From assembly GCF_000686945.1 (NCBI RefSeq), contig NZ_JMME01000006.1:62001-126000 (forward strand): DNA of 64,000 bases, read 5' to 3'. The position numbers were made by a program, and so were the translations under genes. The notes below the pieces were generated by a model. It saw only the letters and a program-made list of their open reading frames with translations, searched no databases and was not told the origin of the DNA. Below are positions 1 through 8,097 of this stretch, piece after piece (position 1 is the stretch's first letter; every line of letters begins with the position of its first letter). This stretch comes from Selenomonas sp. AE3005 (GTDB taxonomy: Bacteria; Bacillota; Negativicutes; Selenomonadales; Selenomonadaceae).

Positions 1-2
1 AG

Positions 3-248
3 CTGCTGAAAGACCTGCAGCCCAACAAGGAACAGTGCCAGGAATGGCTCGATAAGAGTGTTGGTATCGTAACGGCTATGCTGCCGCATATCGGTTATGA
101 AAACTCCGCTATGATTGCCAAAGAGGCATACAACACGGGCCGTCCGGTGCGTGAAGTAATTCTGGAGAAGGGCCTCATTACCAAGGAACAGATGGATAAG
201 ATTCTGGAACCGAAGGAAATGACCACTCCGGGTATCGCCGGCAAATAA
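3..248 (+). CDS. aspA: Aspartate ammonia-lyase, C-terminal end (partial)
   Basis: The window opens inside this gene; only the last 81 codons are present, ending in TAA. The translated tail includes SVGIVTAMLPHIGYENSA and MTTPGIAGK, the typical C-terminal domain of the aspartase/fumarase class II superfamily. The arrangement (the GIVT...LPHIGY helix, then ...EKGLITKEQMD and an MT.PG end) fits aspartase better than fumarase, but the signature loop that would separate them lies outside the window. The enzyme would interconvert L-aspartate and fumarate plus ammonia in the cytoplasm, feeding fumarate to succinate and propionate fermentation. A terminator follows 33 bases after the stop. Confidence 0.8.
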   Translation: MLKDLQPNKEQCQEWLDKSVGIVTAMLPHIGYENSAMIAKEAYNTGRPVREVILEKGLITKEQMDKILEPKEMTTPGIAGK

Positions 249-280
249 TAAGCTAATACTAGTAACATTTCCATAATATG

Positions 281-317
281 GCAAAGAGGCTTGGGGCGTG
301 CCCTGAGCCTCTTTTGC
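281..317 (+). terminator. Rho-independent terminator of aspA
   Basis: GCAAAGAGGC pairs with GCCTCTTTTGC around a GC-rich loop, and the 3' arm contains the T-run. It closes the transcription unit ending at 248. Confidence 0.8.
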
Positions 318-342
318 ATGCAGGATTTTGCCTTACGAAGAC

Positions 343-558
343 GCTCCGGTTAGTATAATAACTGTCCATCACTTAGACGCAGAGCGTCAAACGTTCTGGC
401 CAGCTATTATAACGCCGTTGTTCCAGTTTTGCCATAGGCAAAACTTCCTCTTGGCGTTTCAACGAGGTGGGAGATATGCTCGCCGCCTGTTTTGGTATTC
501 GTGCCCCCCACCTGCTGAGGTGGGGGACATTTTCTTGCCTCGTTATACTAACCGGAGC
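343..558. repeat. 216-bp element bounded by perfect 16-bp inverted repeats (MITE or structured RNA)
   Basis: GCTCCGGTTAGTATAA (343-358) is repeated exactly in reverse complement at 543-558. Inside lie several nested hairpins: 376-388 (GACGC/GCGTC), 426-444 (GTTTTGCC-ATA-GGCAAAAC) enclosed by 411-416/453-458 (AACGCC/GGCGTT), 461-467/538-544 (AACGAGG/CCTCGTT), and a strong CCCCCACC/GGTGGGGG hairpin near 506-526. Some arms compete: 354-363 can pair with 402-410, and 465-471 with 508-514. There is no good coding frame. It could be a miniature transposable element with terminal inverted repeats or an unrecognised folded RNA. No clear target-site duplication flanks it. Confidence 0.55.
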
Positions 559-608
559 TCAGTGCGGCATAGGAACGGCTCATGGTATTTGTAAGGGGAT
601 TTTTCTGG

Positions 609-637
609 TGGCAAAGATTGGCGTTTGGGGTTATAAT
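609..637 (+). promoter_or_regulatory. Possible serS promoter
   Basis: A perfect TATAAT lies at 632-637, 55 bases upstream of the chosen serS start. The -35 region 17 bases upstream (TGGCAA, 609-614) is poor. Between the inverted-repeat element (ends 558) and this site, I see nothing else recognisable. Confidence 0.4.
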
Positions 638-692
638 GGTAGAATAGCAAAAATATGGGCCGAGGGGCTATGAGATATGGAGAGTGAGAATT

Positions 693-1964
693 GTGTTAGA
701 CATTAAGTTTGTCCGTGAACACTTGGACGAGGTGCGGCAGATGCTGCAGAACCGTCATAATCCGCTGAATCTGGATGATTTTTCTGCCTTGGAAAAGGAA
801 CGCCGTGAGCTGCTGCAGCAGACGGAAACGTTGAAAGCAGAGCGTAATGAGGTATCCAAGGTCATCAGCCAGATGAAGAAAAACAAGGAAAATGCTGATG
901 ATAAGATTGCGGAAATGCGTGCTGTCGGGGAGAAAATTTCTGCGCTTGATGCCAAGCTGAAAGATGTAGAGGAAAAACTGCGCGACATTCTGCTGCATAT
1001 TCCGAATATGCCTAAGGCTGATGTGCCTATCGGCAAGGACGATACGGAAAATCCGGAAGTGCGCAAATGGGGCACGCCGAAAGAATTCTCCTTTGAGCCC
1101 AAGGCACATTGGGATATCGGCACGGATTTGGATATTTTGGACGCTGACCGCGCGGCAAAGGTTACCGGTGCCCGGTTTATGTTCTACAAGGGGCTGGGGG
1201 CGCGCCTGGAACGTGCCTGCATTAACTTTATGATGGACCTGCATGCCAATAAGCATGGTTACACGGAAATGCTGGCTCCGTATATTGCCAACAAGGACAG
1301 CATGACCGGTACGGGCCAGCTGCCGAAGTTCGCTGAGGATATGTTCAAGCTGGAAGGGCAGGATTATTATCTGGTGCCGACCGCGGAAGTGCCGACGACG
1401 AACTACCATCGCGATGAAATTCTTGATGGCGACAAGCTGCCGGAATACTACAGTGCTTACACGGCTTGTTTCCGGGCTGAGGCTGGCAGCGCCGGCCGTG
1501 ATACTCGTGGCCTTATCCGTCAGCATCAGTTTAATAAGGTAGAACTTATTAAATTTGTTAAGCCGGAAACCAGCTGGGACGAACTGGAAAGCATGGTAGA
1601 TGCAGCAGAAGATGTACTGCGGATTTTGGAATTGCCGTATCACGTCGTGCAGCTTTGCACTGGTGATATGAGCTTTACCTCTGCCAAGACCTATGATATT
1701 GAGGTTTGGTTCCCGTCGCAGGGGAAATATCGTGAGATTTCCTCCTGCTCCAACTGTCTCGATTATCAGGCACGCCGGGCTAATATAAAGTTCCGTCGTG
1801 ACAGCAAGTCCAAACCGGAATTTGTGCATACGCTGAATGGTTCCGGTCTGGCTGTAGGCCGTACGGTGGCAGCTATCCTCGAGAACTATCAGCAGGAAGA
1901 TGGTTCGGTGGTAGTGCCGAAGGCTCTGGTGCCGTATATGGGCGGTGTGGAAGTAATCCGCTAA
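693..1964 (+). CDS. serS: Seryl-tRNA synthetase
   Basis: Class II aminoacyl-tRNA synthetase that charges tRNA-Ser (and tRNA-Sec where present) in the cytoplasm. The 423-residue product has the expected N-terminal helical tRNA-binding arm (about residues 30-105, rich in Glu/Lys), then the catalytic core with motif 2 ([17 protein letters not shown], about 257-273) and motif 3 ([17 protein letters not shown], about 380-397). The GTG at 693 is preferred because GGAG at 679-682 lies 10 bases upstream and the product then begins MLDIKFVRE, the normal family start; an in-frame GTG at 684 is too close to that site. It appears to be a single-gene unit. I looked for a T-box leader and did not find one. 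Confidence 0.97.
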   Translation: MLDIKFVREHLDEVRQMLQNRHNPLNLDDFSALEKERRELLQQTETLKAERNEVSKVISQMKKNKENADDKIAEMRAVGEKISALDAKLKDVEEKLRDILLHIPNMPKADVPIGKDDTENPEVRKWGTPKEFSFEPKAHWDIGTDLDILDADRAAKVTGARFMFYKGLGARLERACINFMMDLHANKHGYTEMLAPYIANKDSMTGTGQLPKFAEDMFKLEGQDYYLVPTAEVPTTNYHRDEILDGDKLPEYYSAYTACFRAEAGSAGRDTRGLIRQHQFNKVELIKFVKPETSWDELESMVDAAEDVLRILELPYHVVQLCTGDMSFTSAKTYDIEVWFPSQGKYREISSCSNCLDYQARRANIKFRRDSKSKPEFVHTLNGSGLAVGRTVAAILENYQQEDGSVVVPKALVPYMGGVEVIR

Positions 1965-1982
1965 GGGCAGTGGCTGAATCTG

Positions 1983-2002
1983 ATGTGTACGATTGTACAC
2001 AT
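1983..2002. promoter_or_regulatory. 20-bp palindrome downstream of serS
   Basis: ATGTGTAC-GATT-GTACACAT is a perfect 8-bp inverted repeat with a 4-base spacer. It has no T-run, so it is a poor terminator; it resembles an operator for a dimeric repressor acting on the downstream symporter gene. The regulator is unknown. Confidence 0.3.
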
Positions 2003-2037
2003 GGATTACAATAATGTGTCCTATACTGCTGGACAAG

Positions 2038-2101
2038 ATTCGCTCTTTGCTGTAATATAGATAAGTAATTATCTGTTATTATCGGTAAAGAGCGAATTTT
2101 T
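2038..2101 (+). terminator. Terminator-like hairpin before the symporter gene
   Basis: ATTCGCTCTTT (2038-2048) pairs perfectly with AAAGAGCGAAT (2087-2097), followed by a T-run. The 38-base loop holds a smaller AGATA/TATCT hairpin. It ends only 22 bases before the start of the next gene, so it either closes serS transcription or acts as a leader terminator. Confidence 0.6.
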
Positions 2102-2122
2102 ATTGTAAGGAAGGTGTAGTTT

Positions 2123-3496
2123 TTGGAACGGAATGGATTTTCTACCCGGTTAGGGTTCATACTGGTCTCGGCCGGCTGTGCTATCGGCCTGGGTAATGTT
2201 TGGCGATTCCCGTATATTACCGGTCAGTATGGTGGGGCGTCGTTTGTACTCATTTACTTGTTGTTTTTGGCTATTTTAGGTCTGCCCATCATGGTGGCAG
2301 AGTTTGCGGTGGGGCGTGCCAGCTGCCGCAGTGCCGCGATGTCCTTTGATGTGCTGGAGCCGAAGGGAACTAAATGGCACTGGCATAAGTATACGGCTAT
2401 TGGCGGTAATATGATTCTTATGATGTTTTATACTACCGTAGCCGGCTGGATGCTTTATTACCTCTATAAAACGGCCACAGGTGCTTTTGACGGTTTGGAC
2501 GCCGCTGGCATCGGGGCAATTTTTGGCGGACTTTTGCAGGACCCTGTGACCATGGGCGGCTATATGATGGCCATTGTAGTGCTGTGCGGTGGTGTCTGCT
2601 ATTTAGGTGTTGAGGCCGGCGTTGAGCGCATTACGAAATTTATGATGACCTGCCTGCTGGTTCTGATGGTTATTCTGGGCATTAACTCGGTGCTGCTGCC
2701 CGGGGCTGGTGAAGGACTTAAGTATTACCTTTACCCGGATTTTGGCCGTTTGATGGAGCATGGCCTTAAGGAAGTTATCTTTGCCGCTATGGGGCAGGCG
2801 TTCTTTACCCTGTCTATCGGTATGGGTTCCCTGGCCGTGTTTGGTTCGTATATTGGCAAGAGCAAGCGTCTGAGCGGTGAGGCTGTCTGGATTATCATAC
2901 TTGATACTTTTGTGGCTATTATGGCAGGTTTGATTATTTTCCCGGCTTGTTTCAGCTATGGTGTCAGTCCCTCCAGTGGGCCGAATCTGTTGTTTGTGAC
3001 GCTGCCGAATGTTTTTAATTCCATGCCCTTTGGGCGCCTGTGGGGCACATTGTTCTTCCTCTTTATGACCTTTGCGGCTATGTCCACGGTTATCGCGGTA
3101 TTTGAAAACCTTGTAGTTTGTTTCTTTGACCTGCTGCATATTGACCGGCGGAAGATTATCTGCGTTGGTATCCCCGTGGTTATTTTGCTGTCCCTGCCTT
3201 GCGTGTTAGGCTTTAATGAATGGAGCTGGATTCAGCCGCTGGGTAAAGGTTCAGGTGTACTGGATTTGGAGGATTTCCTGGTATCCAACAACATTTTGCC
3301 TTTAGGCAGTTTGGTGTATATGGCTTTCTGTACGAGCCGTTACGGCTGGGGCTGGGATAACTTCATCAAAGAGGCGGATACGGGCCAGGGCATGGCCTTC
3401 CCGAAGTGGATTCGTTTCTATGTGACGTATATTCTGCCCATAATCGTACTGGTTATCTTTGTTAATGGGTATTATGCGTTGTTCTTTAGTAAGTAA
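2123..3496 (+). CDS. Sodium-dependent symporter of the NSS (SNF/SLC6) family
   Basis: A 457-residue polytopic inner-membrane protein related to LeuT-type Na+-coupled transporters of amino acids or other amines. The N-terminal hallmark GLGNVWRFPY is at about residues 22-31, followed by about 11-12 hydrophobic segments across the whole length, as in bacterial NSS members. The TTG start at 2123 is supported by AAGGAAGG at 2107-2114, 8 bases upstream. It stands alone between two hairpins. Substrate cannot be read from sequence; amino acids such as tryptophan, tyrosine or alanine are usual for the family. Confidence 0.9.
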   Translation: MERNGFSTRLGFILVSAGCAIGLGNVWRFPYITGQYGGASFVLIYLLFLAILGLPIMVAEFAVGRASCRSAAMSFDVLEPKGTKWHWHKYTAIGGNMILMMFYTTVAGWMLYYLYKTATGAFDGLDAAGIGAIFGGLLQDPVTMGGYMMAIVVLCGGVCYLGVEAGVERITKFMMTCLLVLMVILGINSVLLPGAGEGLKYYLYPDFGRLMEHGLKEVIFAAMGQAFFTLSIGMGSLAVFGSYIGKSKRLSGEAVWIIILDTFVAIMAGLIIFPACFSYGVSPSSGPNLLFVTLPNVFNSMPFGRLWGTLFFLFMTFAAMSTVIAVFENLVVCFFDLLHIDRRKIICVGIPVVILLSLPCVLGFNEWSWIQPLGKGSGVLDLEDFLVSNNILPLGSLVYMAFCTSRYGWGWDNFIKEADTGQGMAFPKWIRFYVTYILPIIVLVIFVNGYYALFFSK

Positions 3497-3504
3497 ATGT
3501 AGTA

Positions 3505-3538
3505 TAATAAATTGGCACCGTTGGGTGTCAATTTATTA
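3505..3538 (+). terminator. Terminator after the symporter gene
   Basis: Fifteen-base arms TAATAAATTGGCACC and GGTGTCAATTTATTA pair around GTTG with one G-T wobble. The A and T runs in the arms make it plausible on either strand. Confidence 0.75.
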
Positions 3539-3562
3539 TTAGTAAGATTGGAGTGAATGCCT

Positions 3563-4624
3563 GTGATAAAGTTTTCTCATGTGGAGAAGACCTATGACAG
3601 TCCGGCCGGGCCAGTGCCGGCACTGAAAGGCATTGATTTAGAAATCGCCAAGGGCGAGATTTATGGCATTATCGGTTTATCCGGGGCTGGCAAGTCCACC
3701 CTGGTGCGCTGTATCAATATGTTGGAGCGGCCTACGGGCGGCAAGGTTATCGTGGACGGACAGGACATGACGGCGCTCAGTGACAGTGAACTGCGTGCGG
3801 CCCGCAAGGATATCGGTATGATATTCCAGCATTTCAACCTGCTGTCTTCAGCGACTGTATACGACAATATCGCTTTTCCGTTGAAATTGGCCGGCAAGTC
3901 TGCTGAGGAAATCAAGGCCAAGGTGGAGCCGTTGTTGAAACTGGTGGGGCTGGAGGCCAAAGCTGACCAGTACCCGTCACAGCTGTCCGGCGGACAGAAA
4001 CAGCGTGTGGGTATCGCCCGGGCCTTGGCCAGTGAGCCGAAGGTGCTGCTCTGTGACGAGGCCACGAGTGCTTTGGACCCGCAGACAACCAAGGCTATTT
4101 TGGAGCTTATCCGGGATATCAACCGTAAGCTGCAGCTGACGGTGGTGGTTATCACTCATGAAATGCAGGTTATCAAGGATATCTGTGATAAAGTGGCGGT
4201 AATTGACAAAGGCGTTATCGCTGAGGAAGGCACGGTGCTGGAGGTCTTTACCAATCCGCAGCAGCCCATCACCAAGGAATTTATCAGCGTGCTGCTGTCT
4301 AACGACCTGCCGGCGGCTTTCCGTGGGGGCAAAATCAGTCAGGAACCGGACAAAGATGCGTACCTGCTCCTGCGGCTGACCTTTATCGGGGAGTCGGCAG
4401 ATGACCCGGTGATTGCTGATATGATTCGCAAGTTCACGGACGTGGAAACCACATTGTTGTTCGGCAACCTTGACCATATCAAGAACACACCTTTTGGCCG
4501 TATGATTATCGGACTGAAAGGGGAACCTGACCGGGTGCAGGCGGCGCTTGCTTATCTCAACAGCCGTGACTTAAAGGAGGAGGTGATTGGTTATGTCAAA
4601 CGACATGATTCCTCTTCTGACTAA
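3563..4624 (+). CDS. metN: Methionine ABC importer, ATP-binding protein
   Basis: Cytoplasmic ATPase of the MetNIQ methionine importer. It carries Walker A (GLSGAGKST, about residues 38-46), the signature LSGGQKQRVGIARAL (about 140-154) and Walker B LLCDEATSALDP, then a C-terminal NIL/ACT-like domain (about 265-345) that in MetN binds methionine and inhibits transport. The GTG at 3563 is preferred over ATG 3557, since GGAG at 3550-3553 is 9 bases from it. metI overlaps its 3' end by 32 bases and metQ follows, the standard order. No SAM-responsive leader is present in the 60 bases upstream. Confidence 0.95.
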   Translation: MIKFSHVEKTYDSPAGPVPALKGIDLEIAKGEIYGIIGLSGAGKSTLVRCINMLERPTGGKVIVDGQDMTALSDSELRAARKDIGMIFQHFNLLSSATVYDNIAFPLKLAGKSAEEIKAKVEPLLKLVGLEAKADQYPSQLSGGQKQRVGIARALASEPKVLLCDEATSALDPQTTKAILELIRDINRKLQLTVVVITHEMQVIKDICDKVAVIDKGVIAEEGTVLEVFTNPQQPITKEFISVLLSNDLPAAFRGGKISQEPDKDAYLLLRLTFIGESADDPVIADMIRKFTDVETTLLFGNLDHIKNTPFGRMIIGLKGEPDRVQAALAYLNSRDLKEEVIGYVKRHDSSSD

Positions 4625-5246
4625 GGCGTTGGGCGAAACTGTCTACATGGTGGCCGTTTCCATGGCCATCGCGTCCGCACTGGGGATTCCCTTGGGTGTG
4701 CTGCTTTATGCAACGGATAAGGGACAGATTCTGGAGTCGCCGAACCTTAACAAAATCATTGGTACGGTGGTTAACGCCGTGCGTTCCATTCCGTTTATTA
4801 TTTTGATGGTGGCGATTATTCCGCTTACGCGCCTGCTGGTGGGTTCGGCTATCGGCACCACGGCGGCCATGGTGCCGCTGGTTATCGCCTCGATTCCCTT
4901 CATCGGCCGGCAGGTGGAAACCAGCCTTAAGGAAGTGCCCTACGGTCTGATTGAGGCGGCTTTGTCCATGGGCGCGACGCCGGTGCAGATTATCAGCAAG
5001 GTGCTGCTGCCGGAATCCATGCCCAGCATTGTGGCACAGCTGACCACGGTGGTTATCAGTCTGGTCGGTGAGTCGGCCATGGCCGGAGCCATCGGCGGCG
5101 GTGGCCTGGGTGACCTGGCTATCCGTTACGGCTATCAGCGTTTCCGTCCGGAAGTGATGATTGCCACGGTTATTATTCTGATTGTTCTTGTGCAGGCGGT
5201 ACAATTTGTAGGCAATACCATCGCCAAGCGCTTGGATAAAAAATAA
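4593..5246 (+). CDS. metI: Methionine ABC importer, permease
   Basis: Inner-membrane permease of MetNIQ, 217 residues with five predicted membrane segments and the EAA-loop region around GLIEAALSMGATPVQI, which contacts MetN. The ATG at 4593 is chosen because AAAGGAGGAGG (4573-4583) is 9 bases upstream; a TTG at 4587 is too close. The reading frame overlaps the end of metN, indicating translational coupling. Confidence 0.95.
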   Translation: MSNDMIPLLTKALGETVYMVAVSMAIASALGIPLGVLLYATDKGQILESPNLNKIIGTVVNAVRSIPFIILMVAIIPLTRLLVGSAIGTTAAMVPLVIASIPFIGRQVETSLKEVPYGLIEAALSMGATPVQIISKVLLPESMPSIVAQLTTVVISLVGESAMAGAIGGGGLGDLAIRYGYQRFRPEVMIATVIILIVLVQAVQFVGNTIAKRLDKK

Positions 5247-5271
5247 GCATTCATTATAAGGAGGTATCCTC

Positions 5272-6081
5272 ATGAAAAAAGTTTTAGCACTTATCGGTAC
5301 GCTGCTGATTGCGGCTATGGCCTTTGCCGGCTGTGGTGACCAGCAGGCAGCCAAGGACAGCAAGGCTTTGAAGGTCGGCGCTACGGCCGTTCCGCATGCA
5401 GAGATTCTGGAAATCGTGAAACCTTTGCTGGAAAAAGACGGTATCAAGCTGGAAATCGTGGAATTCAACGATTATGTACAGCCGAACCTGGCGCTTAACG
5501 ACAAGGAACTGGACGCCAATTTCTTCCAGCATGAGCCTTATCTTGTGAACTTCATGGAAGAACATAAGGAAGTTAAGTTGAAAAATGCGTTCGGTGTGCA
5601 TATCGAACCCATGGGGATATACTCCAAGAAGGTAAAAGACCTCAAGGAACTCAAAGATGGCGCTGCTATCGCTATTCCCAATGACCCCACCAACGGCGGC
5701 CGTGCCCTGCTGCTCCTGCAGAAGGCTGGTCTGATTACGCTTAAAGATGGTGTAAAGGAAAAGGCTACGGTACAGGACGTGACCGGCAATCCGCATAACT
5801 TCAAGTTCCAGGAAGTAGAGGCAGCCCAGGTGCCCCGTACGCTGGATGACGTGGACGCTGCTGTTATCAATACCAACTATGCTATGCAGGTTGGTCTGGT
5901 GCCCACGAAAGATGCGCTCGTGATGGAGGACAGCACGTCTCCTTATGTCAACATTCTGGCTGTGCGTGTCGGCGATGAAAACCGTCCGGAAATCAAGGCT
6001 TTGATTAAGGCCCTGCAGAGCAAGGAAGTAAAGGACTTCATTACGGAAAAATACAAGGGTGCGGTAGTACCGGCATTCTAA
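5272..6081 (+). CDS. metQ: Methionine-binding lipoprotein (NlpA family)
   Basis: Substrate-binding lipoprotein of the MetNIQ importer, 269 residues. A lipoprotein signal peptide ends in FAGC with the lipid-modified Cys21. The mature part has the NlpA pattern: VGATAVPHAEILE, DYVQPNLAL, DANFFQHEPYL and the substrate-contact segment IAIPNDPTNGGRALLLLQ. AAGGAGG lies just upstream of the ATG. It ends the met operon, followed by a terminator. Confidence 0.96.
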   Translation: MKKVLALIGTLLIAAMAFAGCGDQQAAKDSKALKVGATAVPHAEILEIVKPLLEKDGIKLEIVEFNDYVQPNLALNDKELDANFFQHEPYLVNFMEEHKEVKLKNAFGVHIEPMGIYSKKVKDLKELKDGAAIAIPNDPTNGGRALLLLQKAGLITLKDGVKEKATVQDVTGNPHNFKFQEVEAAQVPRTLDDVDAAVINTNYAMQVGLVPTKDALVMEDSTSPYVNILAVRVGDENRPEIKALIKALQSKEVKDFITEKYKGAVVPAF

Positions 6082-6124
6082 TGGCATCTCGCTTGCTTAA
6101 ATACAGTAATATATGCTAAAATTG

Positions 6125-6166
6125 CCCGGTGGCAGGTGCAGAAAGTTATCATCAGCCACCGGGTTT
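6125..6166 (+). terminator. Terminator of metNIQ
   Basis: CCCGGTGGC (6125-6133) pairs exactly with GCCACCGGG (6155-6163), followed by TTT. Confidence 0.75.
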
Positions 6167-6202
6167 AATGTATGCTTATATAGGGAGAAAGGAAGACGTT
6201 TC

Positions 6203-7015
6203 TTGAAATATAAAATGATAGCGCTGGATTTGGATGGGACGCTGAATAATGATGATAAGGTGATTACACCGCGCACGCGGGAGGCTTTATTGGCGGTTCA
6301 GGAGCAGGGCGTAATCGTGGCGCTGGTATCCGGGCGTCAGGCCCCGGGCTTGCAGAGAGAGGCTGATGCGCTGCGCCTGGAAAACTATCATGGCCTCAGA
6401 ATATCCTATAATGGCGGCCGTATTCAGGATGCTGCCACGGGGGAAATCCTCTTTGACAGCGCCATTGACCATGAAACGGCTGTGGCTTTCCTGCGACATT
6501 TGGAGGCGTGGCCGGAATTGTCACCCATCGTTGATGACGGTGAGTTTATCTATACGACGGACGCCAGCCGGCACAAAGTCATGGACGAAAGCCGCAACAA
6601 CAACTTAAAGGTAAAGATTGTCGAAAATATCGCTGCGGCCGTAACATTTAAACCCGTTAAGATTTTGACGGCGGCTCCGAATGAAATTCTGGTGCCCCAT
6701 TTGGACGATATCCGCCGGGGCTTTGAGGATAAACTGTCCTTTGTGCAGTCTGCGCCGTGGTTCTATGAGGCGACGGTAAAGGGCGTCAGCAAGTCCAGTG
6801 CGCTGGGGGCGGCCTGTGAGCGCCTGGGGATAAAGCCGGCCGAGGTTATGGCTTTTGGTGACGCCCAGAATGATATAAGCATGCTGGACTTTGCCGGCTA
6901 TGGCGTCGCCATGGGCAACGCCTGCGAGGAATTAAAGGCCATGGCTGATGAAATCACGGCCAGCAATAACGAAGATGGCATCGCTCTGACGTTGGAAAGG
7001 TATTTTGCGATATGA
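6203..7015 (+). CDS. Cof-type HAD-superfamily phosphatase
   Basis: A 270-residue cytoplasmic hydrolase of the Cof/IIB haloacid-dehalogenase group. The nucleophile motif DLDGTL is at residues 9-14, the motif II region SGRQ follows, and FGDAQNDISML (about 217-227) is motif IV with the Mg-binding aspartates. Family members dephosphorylate sugar phosphates or flavin nucleotides; the substrate here is unknown. The TTG at 6203 is chosen because AAAGGAAG (6188-6195) is 7 bases upstream; a longer frame from 6113 would run through the metQ terminator. It overlaps the next gene by four bases (ATGA). Confidence 0.88.
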   Translation: MKYKMIALDLDGTLNNDDKVITPRTREALLAVQEQGVIVALVSGRQAPGLQREADALRLENYHGLRISYNGGRIQDAATGEILFDSAIDHETAVAFLRHLEAWPELSPIVDDGEFIYTTDASRHKVMDESRNNNLKVKIVENIAAAVTFKPVKILTAAPNEILVPHLDDIRRGFEDKLSFVQSAPWFYEATVKGVSKSSALGAACERLGIKPAEVMAFGDAQNDISMLDFAGYGVAMGNACEELKAMADEITASNNEDGIALTLERYFAI

Positions 7016-8097
7016 CGGAAGAAAAGCAGCATAAACGCCGCATTCATTACAGTGGCAAGTATCCGCGGCATTTTGCGGAGAAGTATAAGGAGTTAAACCC
7101 CGAAAAATATGGGGAGGAAGTGGCGCATGTGCTGGCTAAGGGCAATACGCCGGCCGGCATGCATATCCCCATTATGGTGGAGGAGATTTTAGAGGTGCTG
7201 GCGATTAAACCCGGGGAGCAGGGCTTTGATGCTACTTTAGGGTATGGCGGCCACACCACGGCCATGCTGGAAAAACTGTCCGGGCAGGGGCGGCTGTTCA
7301 GCGGTGATATCGACCCTATAGAGTCGAAAAAGACGGAGGCCCGTATTCGGGCCAAAGGCTATGGCCCGGAAATCTGGCAGCTCAGGAATATGAATTTCTG
7401 TCAGATTGACGAACTGGCGGCGGAAGTTGGCGGCTTTGATTTCGTCCTGGCTGACCTCGGTGTGTCCTCCATGCAGATAGATAATCCTGAACGTGGTTTT
7501 ACGTTTAAAAGTGACGGGCCGCTGGACCTGCGGCTGAATCCCGAGTCGGGAATCACGGCGGCGGAACGCCTGGCAGATATTTCCAAGGAAGAACTGGAGG
7601 GCATGCTGCGTGAAAATGCTGACGAGCCCTATGCCGCGGAGATTGCCAGGCAGCTTGTCCGGCGCCGCTGGCCCGTCAAGACCACTAAGGAACTGTATGA
7701 CGAGGTGGCCAAGGCACTGGCCAAGGTGGAACTGCCGCCGGCTATGAAGGAGCGGGCCGGCTACAGTACGAAGAAACAGGCTTTGGCGCGTGAGGAGCTC
7801 ATAAAAAAGAGCAGCGCCCGGGTGTTCCAGGCACTGCGTATTGATATAAACCATGAATATGAAGTTCTCTATGAGTTTATGGAGAAACTGCCGGCCGCGC
7901 TGCGTCCCGGGGGACGGGCGGCCATTCTGACTTTCCATTCCGGCGAGGACAGGATTGTCAAGAAAGCCTTTAAGGCTTTTGCCCAGCAGGGCGTATACAG
8001 TGATATCGCCCCCGATGTAATCCGTCCGAGCCGTGAGGAGTGTTACCGCAACAGCCGGGCTCATTCCACCAAAATGCGCTGGGCGGTAAAGGCTTAG
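7012..8097 (+). CDS. RsmH-like 16S rRNA methyltransferase with N-terminal extension
   Basis: A 361-residue SAM-dependent methyltransferase of the MraW/RsmH family, which N4-methylates C1402 of 16S rRNA. Core motifs are present: HIPIMVEEILEVL, DATLGYGGHT (SAM loop), ADLGVSSMQIDNPERGF and a C-terminal HSGEDRIVKKAFK. It is about 50 residues longer than usual RsmH because of a basic N-terminal extension, and it reads DATLGYGGHT where canonical RsmH has DGTLGGGGH. It is not in a mraZ-rsmH-ftsL cell-wall cluster. It is therefore probably the paralogue found in many Firmicutes rather than RsmH itself. It is translationally coupled to the phosphatase and meets the next gene tail to tail with a 4-base overlap. 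Confidence 0.8.
   Translation: MTEEKQHKRRIHYSGKYPRHFAEKYKELNPEKYGEEVAHVLAKGNTPAGMHIPIMVEEILEVLAIKPGEQGFDATLGYGGHTTAMLEKLSGQGRLFSGDIDPIESKKTEARIRAKGYGPEIWQLRNMNFCQIDELAAEVGGFDFVLADLGVSSMQIDNPERGFTFKSDGPLDLRLNPESGITAAERLADISKEELEGMLRENADEPYAAEIARQLVRRRWPVKTTKELYDEVAKALAKVELPPAMKERAGYSTKKQALAREELIKKSSARVFQALRIDINHEYEVLYEFMEKLPAALRPGGRAAILTFHSGEDRIVKKAFKAFAQQGVYSDIAPDVIRPSREECYRNSRAHSTKMRWAVKA

Noticed and set aside
318-692. T-box leader for serS
   Set aside because: No TGGNACCGCG-type T-box sequence or specifier arrangement; the -10 box at 632-637 places the start downstream of the structured element.
696-2036. Long open frame (446 codons) on the minus strand opposite serS
   Set aside because: It lies entirely antisense to a clear synthetase gene; composition is that of the complement of coding DNA and it has no ribosome site.
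3497-3562. S-box (SAM) riboswitch before metNIQ
   Set aside because: The gap is 66 bases and is filled by a terminator; no S-box core.
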